Assembly: GCF_011050365.1 (NCBI RefSeq)
Contig: NZ_DRFV01000006.1
Location: 1 to 64,000, forward strand
Length of the DNA: 64,000 nucleotides
Direction: 5' to 3'
Source: Pseudohongiella sp.
Lineage (GTDB): Bacteria; Pseudomonadota; Gammaproteobacteria; Pseudomonadales; Pseudohongiellaceae
Shown: positions 14,685-24,969 of the stretch, one piece after another
How the letters are laid out: the number at the start of each line of letters is the position of its first letter
How positions within the stretch are numbered: position 1 is the first letter of the stretch
The notes under the pieces: generated by a model
The model's input: the letters and a program-made list of their open reading frames with translations, nothing else
What the model was told of the DNA's origin: nothing
Databases searched by the model: none
Program-made: the position numbers and the translations under genes

Positions 14685-16277
14685 TCAGCTCACTCCTGTG
14701 GATTGTTGTTCGCGCGCCATCATGTCGGCCAGAGCGCGGTGGGTTGAAAGAATGGCACTTTCCTGCCAACCGGCATGGAGGGTGACCTGGTCGCCAATGA
14801 TGTAATGTCTGCCGCCCGCCGGCTCGATCAGCCCGTCGAACATGCCTTGCTCGTCCGGAGTCATGTCCAGGCCATAGCGCTGCCAGCGCGCTGCGCAGCC
14901 CAGCATGTTGTTCATCCGGTGCCAGGCTATGGTGATGCCTTTTTCTACTTGTTGGCGGTAATCAGGGTGGACCTTTTCACCCTGCCTGATGGCGGACTCG
15001 ATGCGCTGCTCCTGGCTCAATTGAGTGAAGTGCATGCCACCGCCGAAGTCATAAGCTGACAGAATGACCCCCTTTTTTTTATGAATACCATGGGACGGGT
15101 ACCAGATCTGACGGATAGGCTGGTTGGTCCAGGTAATACCGCCATAAGTGTCATCCTTTTCCCAGAATCGCTCTTTTGACTGGAACGCCGACTTGTACGC
15201 CTGTCCGCGTACGGGGTAATCCAGTGCACGGCGGTATTCGTCGGAAAAATTGTTGTTGATGCCGCTGGTCAGATGGGTTGGGATGCAGTTGAAGCAGTAG
15301 TCAGCGCGTACCATCTGGCGTACACCATCGTGTTCATACTCGACATCGACGCCTGATCCTGTGAGGTTGATGGCGGTTACCACTGCGCTGTACTTGATCA
15401 CGCCGGGCAGTTGCCGCTCGAAGCCTTTGATTATCATGTCCATGCCACCCACCGGTTGGAACAGCATCGGACCGGTTTCGCCTTCATTGGCAGCCAGGGC
15501 AGTGCGGATATAGGGAGTCTGCAGAAGCTCCTTCAGCGCAATCACCTCTTTACGCGTGCCATGTTTCAGGTATCCCCCGGTTGCGTATCCGGAGCGTGTG
15601 CTTCCTCGATAGCGGCCGTCACCGTCCAGATCACCGAATGCGTGAATCGTCTCTCTCAGCTGGCCAGCCTCCCATTCGCTCAGCGGCATGTCGAGATCTG
15701 CTGTGGTGAAGGACTTGGCCATGATCTCCGCCATGAAACCGCGAGCATCCGTGGTGAATTCCTTGTTGCGCACCGGCCTGCCTCCCAGCAATGCGTCATC
15801 CTGGAACCAGGCTTCCTTGTTCTCGTTGATGAATACTTCCAGCTCAACACCCAGCTCACGACAGTAGTGCATCAGGTTTCTGTGACTGCCGGGGATACGG
15901 GCGGGACCGCCGTTGAAGTAGAGATGCGGTTCGTTGTCAAAGTCACAGATCTGCGGATTGCCGATCTCGTCGATAAGGTCGCCGGAGCGCACCGTCATGC
16001 AGCGTCCGCCGGCTTTGCGCGCCGCCTCCAGCACGACAACAGTGTAACCTGCGCGGCGCAGTTCGTAGGCAGCCGTGAGGCCGGAGATGCCGGCGCCGAG
16101 CACGGCCACGGTTCGCCGTTGACCGGGGGGCAGCGGCGGAATCTGTGGCGCAGTGACGGCGGTAGCATCAGGCGTAAGCCCCAGCGCTGTACTGACGCGC
16201 AGGGTAGCAGCGGTGCCGCTGATTGCGCCGATCAGGCCAAGTATCTGACGGCGGGTATACATAGACTTCATGGACAT
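14685..16277 (-). CDS. FAD-dependent amine oxidase family protein, exported
   Basis: A 530-residue flavoprotein. It starts with a twin-arginine-like leader (YTRRQILGLIG), then a Rossmann FAD motif VLGAGISGLTAAYELRRAGY (about residues 59-78) and the AGGRC motif typical of monoamine/L-amino-acid oxidases and polyamine oxidases. C-terminal GGRHYIIGDQVTLHAGWQ is the usual FAD-binding end. The likely reaction is oxidation of an amine or amino acid to an imine in the periplasm, with electrons passed to the neighbouring cytochrome c rather than O2. First gene of the three-gene leftward group; the divergent intergenic region lies upstream. Confidence 0.88.
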   Translation of the reverse strand: MSMKSMYTRRQILGLIGAISGTAATLRVSTALGLTPDATAVTAPQIPPLPPGQRRTVAVLGAGISGLTAAYELRRAGYTVVVLEAARKAGGRCMTVRSGDLIDEIGNPQICDFDNEPHLYFNGGPARIPGSHRNLMHYCRELGVELEVFINENKEAWFQDDALLGGRPVRNKEFTTDARGFMAEIMAKSFTTADLDMPLSEWEAGQLRETIHAFGDLDGDGRYRGSTRSGYATGGYLKHGTRKEVIALKELLQTPYIRTALAANEGETGPMLFQPVGGMDMIIKGFERQLPGVIKYSAVVTAINLTGSGVDVEYEHDGVRQMVRADYCFNCIPTHLTSGINNNFSDEYRRALDYPVRGQAYKSAFQSKERFWEKDDTYGGITWTNQPIRQIWYPSHGIHKKKGVILSAYDFGGGMHFTQLSQEQRIESAIRQGEKVHPDYRQQVEKGITIAWHRMNNMLGCAARWQRYGLDMTPDEQGMFDGLIEPAGGRHYIIGDQVTLHAGWQESAILSTHRALADMMAREQQSTGVS

Positions 16278-16880
16278 GTTCCTGGTACCTGCGTAGTGGC
16301 TTGATAAGAAGGAGGCAAAAATCAGGCCTGATTGGCAGAAGTCCGAAAATTAGTCATATGCATTTGTATTTGATTACATTTTAGGTTTTTCGATAACAGA
16401 TTATTTATGCTAAAGGCGGAATTAGATGAATCGGTATGGTGCGTACGTACTTATTTTGGTGCCTTAAATGGCAGGGCCAGTTCTAACTTCATTCGCGGGA
16501 ACAGATTTCTCAAGCTGACAATGAGGCGTCTGCATAATCCGGGAGACACTCAATCAAGATAAACATGGCGATTCGGGTTCCACACCGGTTTTGTGACAGT
16601 CTTCTATTCAGCCGGCCGCCTTAGACTCATTCCAATATCTTTACGTTCTGACGGCCTGTGCAGCGAAAAATCTTGATTTTGGTTCGCTGCGCTAAGCAAA
16701 TTTACGGATTCTATTTCCGATAATTGAAGCATCCTGTCTCCATCATTCCTGATTTATCAGCGCCGTTCAGGCGATTCACCTAATCTTCATTAAAGTGCCA
16801 CGAAACAGTCGTCTGACTGTCTTGGAAGGATGACATTCTTTGCCCCTAAATTTACAACAAGTGTATTTCGGAGGCACAGC
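16278..16880. promoter_or_regulatory. Long divergent intergenic region between amine oxidase and TonB receptor
   Basis: About 600 bases with no convincing gene. It must hold the promoters of both divergent groups. Visible structure: an inverted repeat ACAGTC-GTCT-GACTGT at 16805-16820 and another ACAGTC at about 16593. A partial match to a PhoB half site (CTGTCAC, - strand near 16596) is present but a full Pho box is not. The A+T-rich stretch at 16360-16430 could hold promoter elements. Confidence 0.4.
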
Positions 16881-19517
16881 GTGGAATCTACTACATCAAG
16901 CACAATCGTCAATATCAGAGCTGCGGATAGCAGGGGCTCTGGCGTTAATCGCCGCTTATTAGGGGCTGCCATCGCGGCAACTATTGCCACAAGTCTGGCT
17001 GGCGGAGCGTTCGCTCAAGAGGGGGCCCCCATCCGGGAGATTCGGGTGGAGGGTAGCTCTACCAGAGGGCTGTCGGATATGGCCATCGATGTAGCCCGAT
17101 TTGGCACACAGGTCCAGGTAATCGATGCTGAGGAGATTCAGACTGGCGGGTTTACAAACTTTGGCGAGCTGGCGTCAGGATTGATCCGAGGCGCCAATAT
17201 TGGTTACTCACCGGACGAAGGCGAGTTCACCATACGAATTGATGGGGGCACCGACCGGGATACACTATTGCTGCTGGATGGCGTGCCAACCTTCGATCGG
17301 GGGACACCGCTGGAGACTATATGGGGTGCCACAGCCATTGATCCGCGCATGATCGAGAGTGTCGAGATCTTCCGGGGAGGTCAGAGTCTTTATTTCGGCG
17401 GTAACGGCGGCCTCGGTGTGGTCAATGCCATCTACAAGAAGCCGGAAGCCGGCGATGAAGCCAATGGCGAGATCGGTGTTTATGCGGGGGCTTTCAACAC
17501 GCGCGAAATGTACGGCAATGTCACGATCCCGTTGGACAAGGCCGGTCGTCATTACCTGATGGTATTTGGTCGCTCCTACGAGACGGATGCTCACGAACTC
17601 TTCAGCGAAGAAGCCTACACCGACAACGTACTGGCATTGGGTGGAAAGCACGATTTTCCCTATAGCTACAACCTGGCTGGCGCCAAATATTTGTGGGCCA
17701 TTGACGCTGAGACGGAACTGCGTGCGGGCTACCAGTTGGCCACTGTCGATTTCAGGGACTCTTTCCCGAACTCCACAATCTACCAGCCGAACTATACCGA
17801 GTTTCCGATTTTTAATGCAGAATTCAAGACCCGTTTTAATGACCGTTTCTCCTACGAGGCAGAGGCTTATTACACGGCTCCAAAGCTTTGGAACACCGAG
17901 CTGGATGCCCGTACCTGCAATATCCCCAGATTGGCCGATTTGCCCGCCGATGCGCAGGCGGCGGCCACTGCGCAGGGTATCAGCCGGTTCAATACCGCAG
18001 CTGAATTCGAAGCTTTCGCGGCCGGTCAACCGAACTTGCCTGCCGGATGTGTCACCAACCCTTATGGTAATCGTGCAGGAGCGGCGGTCGCAGCTGAGCA
18101 GGGTTATTACGTGGACGAGAATGGCAATCCCTACGGCACTGCTGATAACCCATTCCCCATCGGTGCGCCGATCGGTTATGTGATCCAGTCGACGGCTACT
18201 TACGGCAGTGGTGTTCCGACTAAAGGGTTCGGCGATCCTGATCAGTTTCGCGCCGGTTATGTGGACTACGGCTTTAACAACCGTCTAAAAATGACGTTGA
18301 ATGAACAGATTGAGGGCGTAGTCGGTCTGCAGAGCATCAACTATCGTGATGACTCCGCTGTCGAGTACGGTATGAAAGACGACACGATTTCGACCACGGG
18401 CATTTACGCCGACTTGAGAGCCACCGCCTACTGGCTGGTGGAAACCAACTTCTCGCTGGCATTCCGTCAGGACTTCAATAACAAGTTCGAAGATCAGTCA
18501 ATCTGGAAGTACGGCATCCGTCAGGAATTGCCGGGCGGTTTTTATCTACGATCCAACGGGGGTACGTCTTACAGTAACCCCACGCTGACCGAGGCCGGCA
18601 TGCGCAGTAACACGGTCACCAATCCCAATCTGGAGCCTCAGAGTGTCGAAACGTACAGTTTCGGATTTGGCGTGAACGGTGATCTTGCACAGGGTACCTT
18701 CAACGTCGAGGTCAGTTATTTTGATACCAAAATTGATAACCTGTTTGGTTCTTCAGCAATCGAGAATGTCTGTATTAACTACCCTGATGTTTCCAGTGTA
18801 GACATCAATCCGAATATCGTCACGCCAACCGCCTTTTGTAATTTCGCGCTCGATAATGGCGTGCCGCGTGACTCGGTAGCTTTCTTTAATCGGCGTGCAG
18901 TGCAGGACATTGCGGGTATGTCTCTGGATATTTCCTATGATACAGACCAGTGGGGTGTGGATTTCACTTTCACGGATATGGAGTCTTTGGAACCTAATCC
19001 GATCTATGGCCAAAACGCCATGCTGGCCGGTACCGGGCAATCGCTAGACTTTGTTGTACCAGGTGCGGCAGGTTCCGAACGGTTCCGACAGTCCTCCGAG
19101 CGTCCGGAATGGTCGGCAGCGGCACTGGTGTCCTACACGCCCAGAGAAGACTGGATATTCTCGCTGAACCCTAAATGGCAGGGTCCTGAATATGCCTATG
19201 GCAACGGTCGCTCCAGCAGGCTGGTCGATGGCAATGGTAATCGCACCAACCCTGATCTGAACTTTGGTGACTACTTTGTACTTGATGGTTCCATTCAGCA
19301 TTTCATGGGAGATGAAAATCAGCACAGATTCATGATAAGGGCCGTAAACATCCTGGACGAAGAATACTTCGAACGTGCCTCTGCCAGTGCTGATCAGCGG
19401 GTATCGCGCGCAGGCGTTCGTGGTGAGATTGGCGTCAATGATGCCGAATACTACTACCAGTATGGCTGGAATGGTAAACCGCGTTCTTTCTGGGTTCAGT
19501 ATGAATATACGTTCTAA
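16881..19517 (+). CDS. TonB-dependent outer-membrane receptor
   Basis: About 878 residues. A signal peptide (RRLLGAAIAATIATSLAGGAFA) is followed by a plug domain (IDAEEIQTGGFTNFGELASG; LLLLDGVPTF; IESVEIFRGGQSLYFGGNGGLGVVNAIYKK) and a 22-strand barrel that ends in aromatic WVQYEYTF. A TonB box is probably the REIRVEG region after the leader. GTG 16881 is preferred: CGGAGG is 6 bases upstream, while ATG 16830 has its purine tract touching the codon. Ligand unknown; neighbours (PHP metallohydrolase and PhoX) suggest a phosphorylated organic compound. Confidence 0.92.
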   Translation: MESTTSSTIVNIRAADSRGSGVNRRLLGAAIAATIATSLAGGAFAQEGAPIREIRVEGSSTRGLSDMAIDVARFGTQVQVIDAEEIQTGGFTNFGELASGLIRGANIGYSPDEGEFTIRIDGGTDRDTLLLLDGVPTFDRGTPLETIWGATAIDPRMIESVEIFRGGQSLYFGGNGGLGVVNAIYKKPEAGDEANGEIGVYAGAFNTREMYGNVTIPLDKAGRHYLMVFGRSYETDAHELFSEEAYTDNVLALGGKHDFPYSYNLAGAKYLWAIDAETELRAGYQLATVDFRDSFPNSTIYQPNYTEFPIFNAEFKTRFNDRFSYEAEAYYTAPKLWNTELDARTCNIPRLADLPADAQAAATAQGISRFNTAAEFEAFAAGQPNLPAGCVTNPYGNRAGAAVAAEQGYYVDENGNPYGTADNPFPIGAPIGYVIQSTATYGSGVPTKGFGDPDQFRAGYVDYGFNNRLKMTLNEQIEGVVGLQSINYRDDSAVEYGMKDDTISTTGIYADLRATAYWLVETNFSLAFRQDFNNKFEDQSIWKYGIRQELPGGFYLRSNGGTSYSNPTLTEAGMRSNTVTNPNLEPQSVETYSFGFGVNGDLAQGTFNVEVSYFDTKIDNLFGSSAIENVCINYPDVSSVDINPNIVTPTAFCNFALDNGVPRDSVAFFNRRAVQDIAGMSLDISYDTDQWGVDFTFTDMESLEPNPIYGQNAMLAGTGQSLDFVVPGAAGSERFRQSSERPEWSAAALVSYTPREDWIFSLNPKWQGPEYAYGNGRSSRLVDGNGNRTNPDLNFGDYFVLDGSIQHFMGDENQHRFMIRAVNILDEEYFERASASADQRVSRAGVRGEIGVNDAEYYYQYGWNGKPRSFWVQYEYTF

Positions 19518-19603
19518 TAAATGCAGGTCTGCGCTGTAGAAAATACCTTCAGCGATCCCTGTTGGAAATATGGATAACGATTTATTTATAGAGAGTTAGT
19601 GAT

Positions 19604-20947
19604 ATGAAAAGAGCAACTAGGAAAACAGCAGCAACAGCAGCGGCGATAGCCATGCTGCTAGGCGCCTCTCAGCTGGTGGCTGATGAATACAGTGGAGAAC
19701 TACGGTGGTGGAAGGGCAATACCCACACTCACTCCTGGTGGAGCGACGGCGATGCCCCGCCGGAAGTGATCGCGGACTGGTACAAGAGTAACGGTTATGA
19801 TTTCCTCGTGTTGAGTGATCACAATATCATGCAGCAGGGAGAGAAGTGGTATCCCATTGATGAGCCACCTCGCAAGCCAGAACAGGTCCGTGAAGCCTAT
19901 GAGAGTTATGTGTCCCAATTTGGCGCCGACTGGGTTCAGGAGCGGCGAGTGGATGGCAAGCTGGAAGTACGCCTGAAGACTCTGGATGATTTCCGTACGC
20001 TGTTCGAGGAAGCGAATGAATTCATCTTCATCAAGGGCGAAGAGATTACCGATCGGTTCGAAGCCCATCCGATGCACATGAATGGTGTCAATCTGGTGGA
20101 ACTTATTCTTCCCCAGGGCGGTACCAGTGTGGCTGATACCATCCAGAACAACCTGGATGCCGTCGTGGCACAGCAGGAGAAGTACCAGCAGCCCATGGTG
20201 GCACATCTTAACCACCCCAATTTCCATTATGCCCAGACAGCTGAGGATTTTTTCCAGATTGACCACAGACCCGGTGATGGTTTTTTCGAGATGTATAACG
20301 GCCATGCCGGCGTTGACAACCACGGGGACGAGCTACACATCAGTACTGAGCGCATGTGGGACATCGTGCTGTCCAAGCGGCTGGGTGAGTACGAGCGCAG
20401 TGTCATCTACGGTGTGGCCACTGATGATGCGCATGATCATATGTCCTGGGGCGAGGGCATGACCAATCCCGGCCGCGGCTGGATGATGGTTCGCTCCACG
20501 CATCTGACACCCAATGCGATCACAGCAGCTGTCAAGCGCGGTGACTTTTACAACAGCACCGGTGTAACACTTCGCACACTGACGATCACGGATGACTACA
20601 TCGAGCTGGAGATCGAGCCGCAGGACAATGCGGAATATCGCATCGAGTTCATTGGTACGCGTCAGGAGGCGGATCTGGCACCCATCGAGAGATTCTCCGA
20701 ACCTCATGAGCATCGTGGCAATCCTGATCATCACCATCAGACCATCCATCGCTACAGTGATGAGATCGGCGAAGTATTGGACAGCGTGGAAGGAACCCAT
20801 GCGACCTACCAGGTGAGGGGCGATGAGCTGTATGTTCGGGCCCGTATCACTTCAACACGCCGGCATGTCAATCCGTTCGCGGTCGGTGATCTGGAGATGG
20901 CCTGGACACAGCCGCTGGTCGTCAAGGTCAATGACTCTCAGCGATAG
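19604..20947 (+). CDS. Exported PHP-domain metallohydrolase (CehA/McbA-like)
   Basis: A 447-residue protein with a signal peptide (TAATAAAIAMLLGASQLVA) and PHP-type metal motifs: GNTHTHSWWSDGD, FLVLSDHN, KGEEIT, MVAHLNHPNF and VATDDAH. These match the CehA/McbA family and other PHP phosphoesterases, which bind a tri- or dinuclear metal centre and cleave phosphate or carbamate esters. The leader puts it in the periplasm. It lies 86 bases after the TonB receptor and is followed by a terminator and then phoX, so it probably processes what the receptor imports. Confidence 0.85.
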   Translation: MKRATRKTAATAAAIAMLLGASQLVADEYSGELRWWKGNTHTHSWWSDGDAPPEVIADWYKSNGYDFLVLSDHNIMQQGEKWYPIDEPPRKPEQVREAYESYVSQFGADWVQERRVDGKLEVRLKTLDDFRTLFEEANEFIFIKGEEITDRFEAHPMHMNGVNLVELILPQGGTSVADTIQNNLDAVVAQQEKYQQPMVAHLNHPNFHYAQTAEDFFQIDHRPGDGFFEMYNGHAGVDNHGDELHISTERMWDIVLSKRLGEYERSVIYGVATDDAHDHMSWGEGMTNPGRGWMMVRSTHLTPNAITAAVKRGDFYNSTGVTLRTLTITDDYIELEIEPQDNAEYRIEFIGTRQEADLAPIERFSEPHEHRGNPDHHHQTIHRYSDEIGEVLDSVEGTHATYQVRGDELYVRARITSTRRHVNPFAVGDLEMAWTQPLVVKVNDSQR

Positions 20948-20982
20948 GTAGTATGTGGGCAGTCCCCGGAGGGGACATTTGA

Positions 20983-21014
20983 GCACGGCCGCATATCGGC
21001 CGTGCTGCTTTTTT
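20983..21014 (+). terminator. Rho-independent terminator after the PHP gene
   Basis: Stem GCACGGCCG / CGGCCGTGC (9 bp perfect, loop CATAT) followed after three bases by six T residues. It lies 35 bases after the stop codon and 18 before phoX. Confidence 0.9.
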
Positions 21015-21031
21015 GTTACAGGTAAGCAGTC

Positions 21032-22993
21032 ATGAAAAACACCGAACGAAACCATCTTCACCAGATTGACAACAGTGGTCTGGAACCGTTGAGCAATCAC
21101 TCCCAAAACAGCAGCTTCCAGGACGTGTTATTACAACGGCAGATTGGCCGCAGGCAGTTTTTGTGCGGGGCGCTGGCTACTGCTGTATCCGCTTTCATGG
21201 CTCCCGCTTTTAGTGCTCTCGGGAAGAAGGAGCGTCTGGGCTTTGCCGCAATAGCTTCAGGGAAAGACGACACAATACACGTTCCCGAGGGTTATACGGC
21301 ACGGCCTTTTGTGCCATGGGGCACCTGCCTTTACTCTGATCATGTCGGGGATGATGAAAGTCTCACGGCTGCTGATCAGGAGCAGCAGGTGGGCAGTCAT
21401 CACGACGGCATGCATTTTTTCCCCATTGATGGCCGATCGGATGAAGGTTTACTGGTCATGAACCACGAGTATGTCGATCCGCCTAACTTCCACCCCGGCG
21501 GTCCCACCCTGGGTGAACATCGCCCGGCTGGCGAAGTGGCGCTGGAAATGGCCGCTCATGGTGTGTCGGTACTGCATGTGCTGCGTCAGTCTGATGGTGA
21601 ATGGGTGTTGCAGCAGGACAGTCGGTATAACCGGCGCATTACGGGAACGACTCCGATGGAGTTTCGGGGAGCAGTGCGGGGCGCAGAGGGACTGAGAACC
21701 GCTTATAGTCCCGATGGCACAAAAGGACGTGGCACCCTTAATAACTGCTCGCATGGCGTGACTCCATGGGGAACCTATCTGTCCGCCGAGGAAAACTGGG
21801 CTGGTTATTTTGTCAACCATGACCAGCAATTGCCGCGCGAACACAGCCGTTACGGCTTGGGTACAGAAGCGAGCCGGTACCACTGGGAGGTTTCGGATGG
21901 CGGTGAAGACATCCATGGACGCTTTGATGTTTCTTCCCGGGGTTCGACGGCTACCGGGGATTTTCGAAATGAACCATCACAGTTCGGTTGGGTAGTGGAA
22001 ATTGACCCCTTTGATCCGGGTCGTGAGCCGATTAAGCACACGGCACTTGGACGCATGGCACACGAAGGTGTGATTTTTGCCCCGGTGAAAGAAGGGCAGC
22101 CGCTGGTTTGTTATTGTGGTGATGATGCGCGCTACGAATATATCTACAAGTTCGTCTCCAGGCAGCCCTATCGGGCAGTCAGCGCGGGATCCCATCTTCT
22201 GGAAGACGGGGACCTGTATGTGGCGCGTTTTAACCCTGACGGCAGCGGTGAGTGGCTGCGACTGGATGCCAGTGACGCGGCTTTCCTCGCTCGGGCTAAC
22301 ATTGCGGGCGTTATGTTTGGTGATCAGGCGGACCTGCTGATAAATACGCGCCTTGCCGCTGACGTGGCCGGTGCCACAAAAATGGACCGGCCCGAGTGGG
22401 GTGCCATTGATCCGGATACGGGACATGTGTATTTCACATTGACCAACAATGTCGAGCGCACCGAAGCCGAGACCGACACGGCCAACCCGAGAGCCACTAA
22501 TGTGAACGGGCATATCATAAGGTGGTTGGAGGCGGACGGCGATTTCGCCGCGCGTCACTTTGAGTGGGACATCTTCCTGCTGGGAGGGGAGACGGGCACC
22601 CAAACACCGGGTGAGAATTCCGTTACCCTGACAGAAGACAATCATTTTGCCAGTCCCGACGGGTTATGGTTCGATAGTCGCGGGATACTATGGATACAGA
22701 CTGACATGAGCGGCAGCCAGCTCAGTGATGGGCCTTTTGGAAACAATCAGATGCTGGCGGCTGATCCGCTTACCGGCGATCTGCGTCGTTTCCTCGTCGG
22801 TCCGGTCGGCTGCGAGATCACCGGGGTGACGATGACGCCGGATCTTCGCACAATGTTTGTTAATGTCCAGCATCCTGGCGAAGGTAGCGGCCCGATCGAC
22901 GTGAGTAGTCACTGGCCGGATGGCGGCACATCGCGGCCGCGCTCGGCAACGGTGGTGGTCACCCGGCAGGATGGCGGTGTCATTGGTAGCTGA
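21032..22993 (+). CDS. phoX: PhoX-family alkaline phosphatase (Tat-exported)
   Basis: A 653-residue PhoX/DUF839 protein. A twin-arginine leader (GRRQFLCGALATAVSAF) follows an N-terminal cytoplasmic stretch, which is usual for PhoX. Family motifs include FVPWGTCLY, MHFFPIDG, GLLVMNHEYVD, NCSHGVTPWGTYLSAEENW, MAHEGVIFAP, WGAIDPDTGHVYFTLTNN and FASPDGLWFD. PhoX is a Ca/Fe phosphomonoesterase that frees phosphate from organic esters in the periplasm, often under PhoB control. A terminator precedes it, so it may have its own promoter or depend on read-through; no clear Pho box was seen. Confidence 0.93.
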   Translation: MKNTERNHLHQIDNSGLEPLSNHSQNSSFQDVLLQRQIGRRQFLCGALATAVSAFMAPAFSALGKKERLGFAAIASGKDDTIHVPEGYTARPFVPWGTCLYSDHVGDDESLTAADQEQQVGSHHDGMHFFPIDGRSDEGLLVMNHEYVDPPNFHPGGPTLGEHRPAGEVALEMAAHGVSVLHVLRQSDGEWVLQQDSRYNRRITGTTPMEFRGAVRGAEGLRTAYSPDGTKGRGTLNNCSHGVTPWGTYLSAEENWAGYFVNHDQQLPREHSRYGLGTEASRYHWEVSDGGEDIHGRFDVSSRGSTATGDFRNEPSQFGWVVEIDPFDPGREPIKHTALGRMAHEGVIFAPVKEGQPLVCYCGDDARYEYIYKFVSRQPYRAVSAGSHLLEDGDLYVARFNPDGSGEWLRLDASDAAFLARANIAGVMFGDQADLLINTRLAADVAGATKMDRPEWGAIDPDTGHVYFTLTNNVERTEAETDTANPRATNVNGHIIRWLEADGDFAARHFEWDIFLLGGETGTQTPGENSVTLTEDNHFASPDGLWFDSRGILWIQTDMSGSQLSDGPFGNNQMLAADPLTGDLRRFLVGPVGCEITGVTMTPDLRTMFVNVQHPGEGSGPIDVSSHWPDGGTSRPRSATVVVTRQDGGVIGS

Positions 22994-23117
22994 GTACTGA
23001 CAAATCCAGGATCCGGTTCCAAAGGTGTCGTTCCTGATGTAAGGACTCGCAGCACTTTGCGCCTGTTGTCTGAGTGGCAGAAGCTGATGGCCGATAGTGG
23101 ATACTCGGCCATTGAGT

Positions 23118-24797
23118 TCAGAAGGCCCGGCGACGATAGCGACGATATTGCGGTAACCAGAAATTTTTCTCGATCGCTGCCTTCATCGCTTCTTCACTGC
23201 CCGCCAACGCAACTTCGTCAGCCTGGGCCTGCATGCCCACAGCAAAGGCAATGGCTTTACTCACCCGATGGATGTCCGTTAGCGCGGGCAACAGAGCGCC
23301 ATTGCTGGTTTTGCTGACCGGTGCTTCGTTGGCAAGTGCGCGAGACGCTGCCATCAGCATATTGTCAGTCACCCGGCTCGCCTGGGCTGCTATAACTCCC
23401 AAGCCGATGCCTGGGAAGATATAGACGTTGTTGCACTGTGCGACAGGGTGTACCTGATCCCTGAACTGGACCGGCTCGAAGGGGCTGCCGGTGGCGACGA
23501 TTGCCTGGCCATGGGTCCAGGCAAGAATGTCGGCCGGGGATGCTTCCGCGCGGGATGTCGGATTGGACAGGGGCATGATGATGGGGCGAGCGCAGGTCTT
23601 GTGCATCTGTTCGATGGCGTCGCGGGTGAACAACCCAGGTTGCCCGGACACGCCTATAAGTATGTGAGGGTGGTGGCGCTTTATGACTTCGAGCAGGGTT
23701 CCAGACCCTGGCACCTGGTGCTGCGGATCACTTCTTGCCAGGCGCGCCTGAAATTCGTGGAGGCCGGTCATGCCCGAGATCAGTAATCCATCGCGGTCAA
23801 TCATGAATATCTGTGACCGCGCCTCAACCTCGGTCAACCCATCCTCTACCATGGCGCGAACAATATATTCAGCAATACCGCAGCCGGCTGAGCCCGCGCC
23901 AACAAAAACGAACCGTTGCTGGCTGATGCGCTCTTCCTTGGCCTGGCATGCTGCCAGAACCGTGGCCACACAGACGGCAGCAGTACCCTGAATGTCGTCG
24001 TTGAAACAACATACTTCATCCCGGTAGCGCTGCAGCAGTGGCATGGCATTGGACTGCGCGAAGTCTTCGAACTGTAGCAGAACTCTGGGCCATCGGCGCT
24101 TGATAGCCTCGATGAACTCCGCGACAAACTGATCGTACTGGCTCTGTGAAATTCTTTCATGACGCCAACCCATGTACATGGGGTCCTGAAGCAAAGTTTT
24201 GTTGTTGGTGCCAACATCAAGAACGATAGGTAATGTATAGGCTGGGCTGATGCCGCCGCATGCGGTGTACAGAGAGAGCTTGCCAATTGGTATGGCCATG
24301 CCGCCAATACCCTGATCTCCCAGCCCAAGAATGCGTTCTCCGTCTGTTACAACAATAACCTTGACCTTGTCTTTTGTTGCACTTCGCAGAATATCATCAA
24401 GACGGTCACGGTCAGGGTAGGAGACAAACAGGCCCCTGTGATTGCGATATATTTTTGAAAACTCCTCACACGCATCTCCGACAGTTGGCGTGTATATCGC
24501 GGGCAGCATTTTGGTAATATTTTGTTCCAGGATTTTGTAAAACAGTGTTTCGTTGTCATCCTGAAGAGATCGCAGGTAGATATGCCGATCCAGGTCGTCA
24601 GCGAGTTTACCATAGCCCTTATAAGCTCTTTCGGCTTGCTCTTCGATAGTTTCGACCCTGTTGGGTAGCAAGCCGGTAAGATTGAATTCTTGTCGCTCTT
24701 CATTCGTGAAAGCGCTTCCCTTGTTGAGCAGGGGCATGTCGAGAAGGGAAGGCCCGGCGTACGGGAGGTACAGGGAGCGATCGGTAGTTTTTGTCAT
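23118..24797 (-). CDS. maeA: NAD-dependent malic enzyme
   Basis: A 559-residue malic enzyme, close to E. coli MaeA (565). Motifs: [42 protein letters not shown], the metal/acid region [31 protein letters not shown] and the NAD-binding [15 protein letters not shown]. It converts malate to pyruvate, CO2 and NADH in the cytoplasm. It is convergent with phoX and stands as a single gene. With the glyoxylate-shunt genes at the right end of the window this fits growth on C2 compounds or fatty acids. Confidence 0.96.
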   Translation of the reverse strand: MTKTTDRSLYLPYAGPSLLDMPLLNKGSAFTNEERQEFNLTGLLPNRVETIEEQAERAYKGYGKLADDLDRHIYLRSLQDDNETLFYKILEQNITKMLPAIYTPTVGDACEEFSKIYRNHRGLFVSYPDRDRLDDILRSATKDKVKVIVVTDGERILGLGDQGIGGMAIPIGKLSLYTACGGISPAYTLPIVLDVGTNNKTLLQDPMYMGWRHERISQSQYDQFVAEFIEAIKRRWPRVLLQFEDFAQSNAMPLLQRYRDEVCCFNDDIQGTAAVCVATVLAACQAKEERISQQRFVFVGAGSAGCGIAEYIVRAMVEDGLTEVEARSQIFMIDRDGLLISGMTGLHEFQARLARSDPQHQVPGSGTLLEVIKRHHPHILIGVSGQPGLFTRDAIEQMHKTCARPIIMPLSNPTSRAEASPADILAWTHGQAIVATGSPFEPVQFRDQVHPVAQCNNVYIFPGIGLGVIAAQASRVTDNMLMAASRALANEAPVSKTSNGALLPALTDIHRVSKAIAFAVGMQAQADEVALAGSEEAMKAAIEKNFWLPQYRRYRRRAF

Positions 24798-24969
24798 GCG
24801 GTGTCTCTCTGGTATTACACTTGTTTATTTATGGATACAATCTTACGTAAGGGTCCTGTCCCGTTGCCAGGGACGGTACTAAAAGGCTGAGAGCTTCACG
24901 GCTAAAGCGAGCACTTCTGTAAACAACTGCAACGCCCGGAGACATTTCCTTTTGCGGACATGCAATTAA

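Noticed and set aside
15411-16304. Long + strand open frame (297 codons) opposite the amine oxidase gene
   Set aside because: It is a shadow of the amine oxidase coding strand; no family match, no ribosome site, and the opposite frame has FAD motifs.
16590-16615. Pho box before the TonB receptor
   Set aside because: Only one half site (CTGTCAC on the - strand) matches; the second half is poor.
17265-18029. 254-codon - strand frame within the TonB receptor gene
   Set aside because: Shadow of the receptor; no sign of an independent gene.
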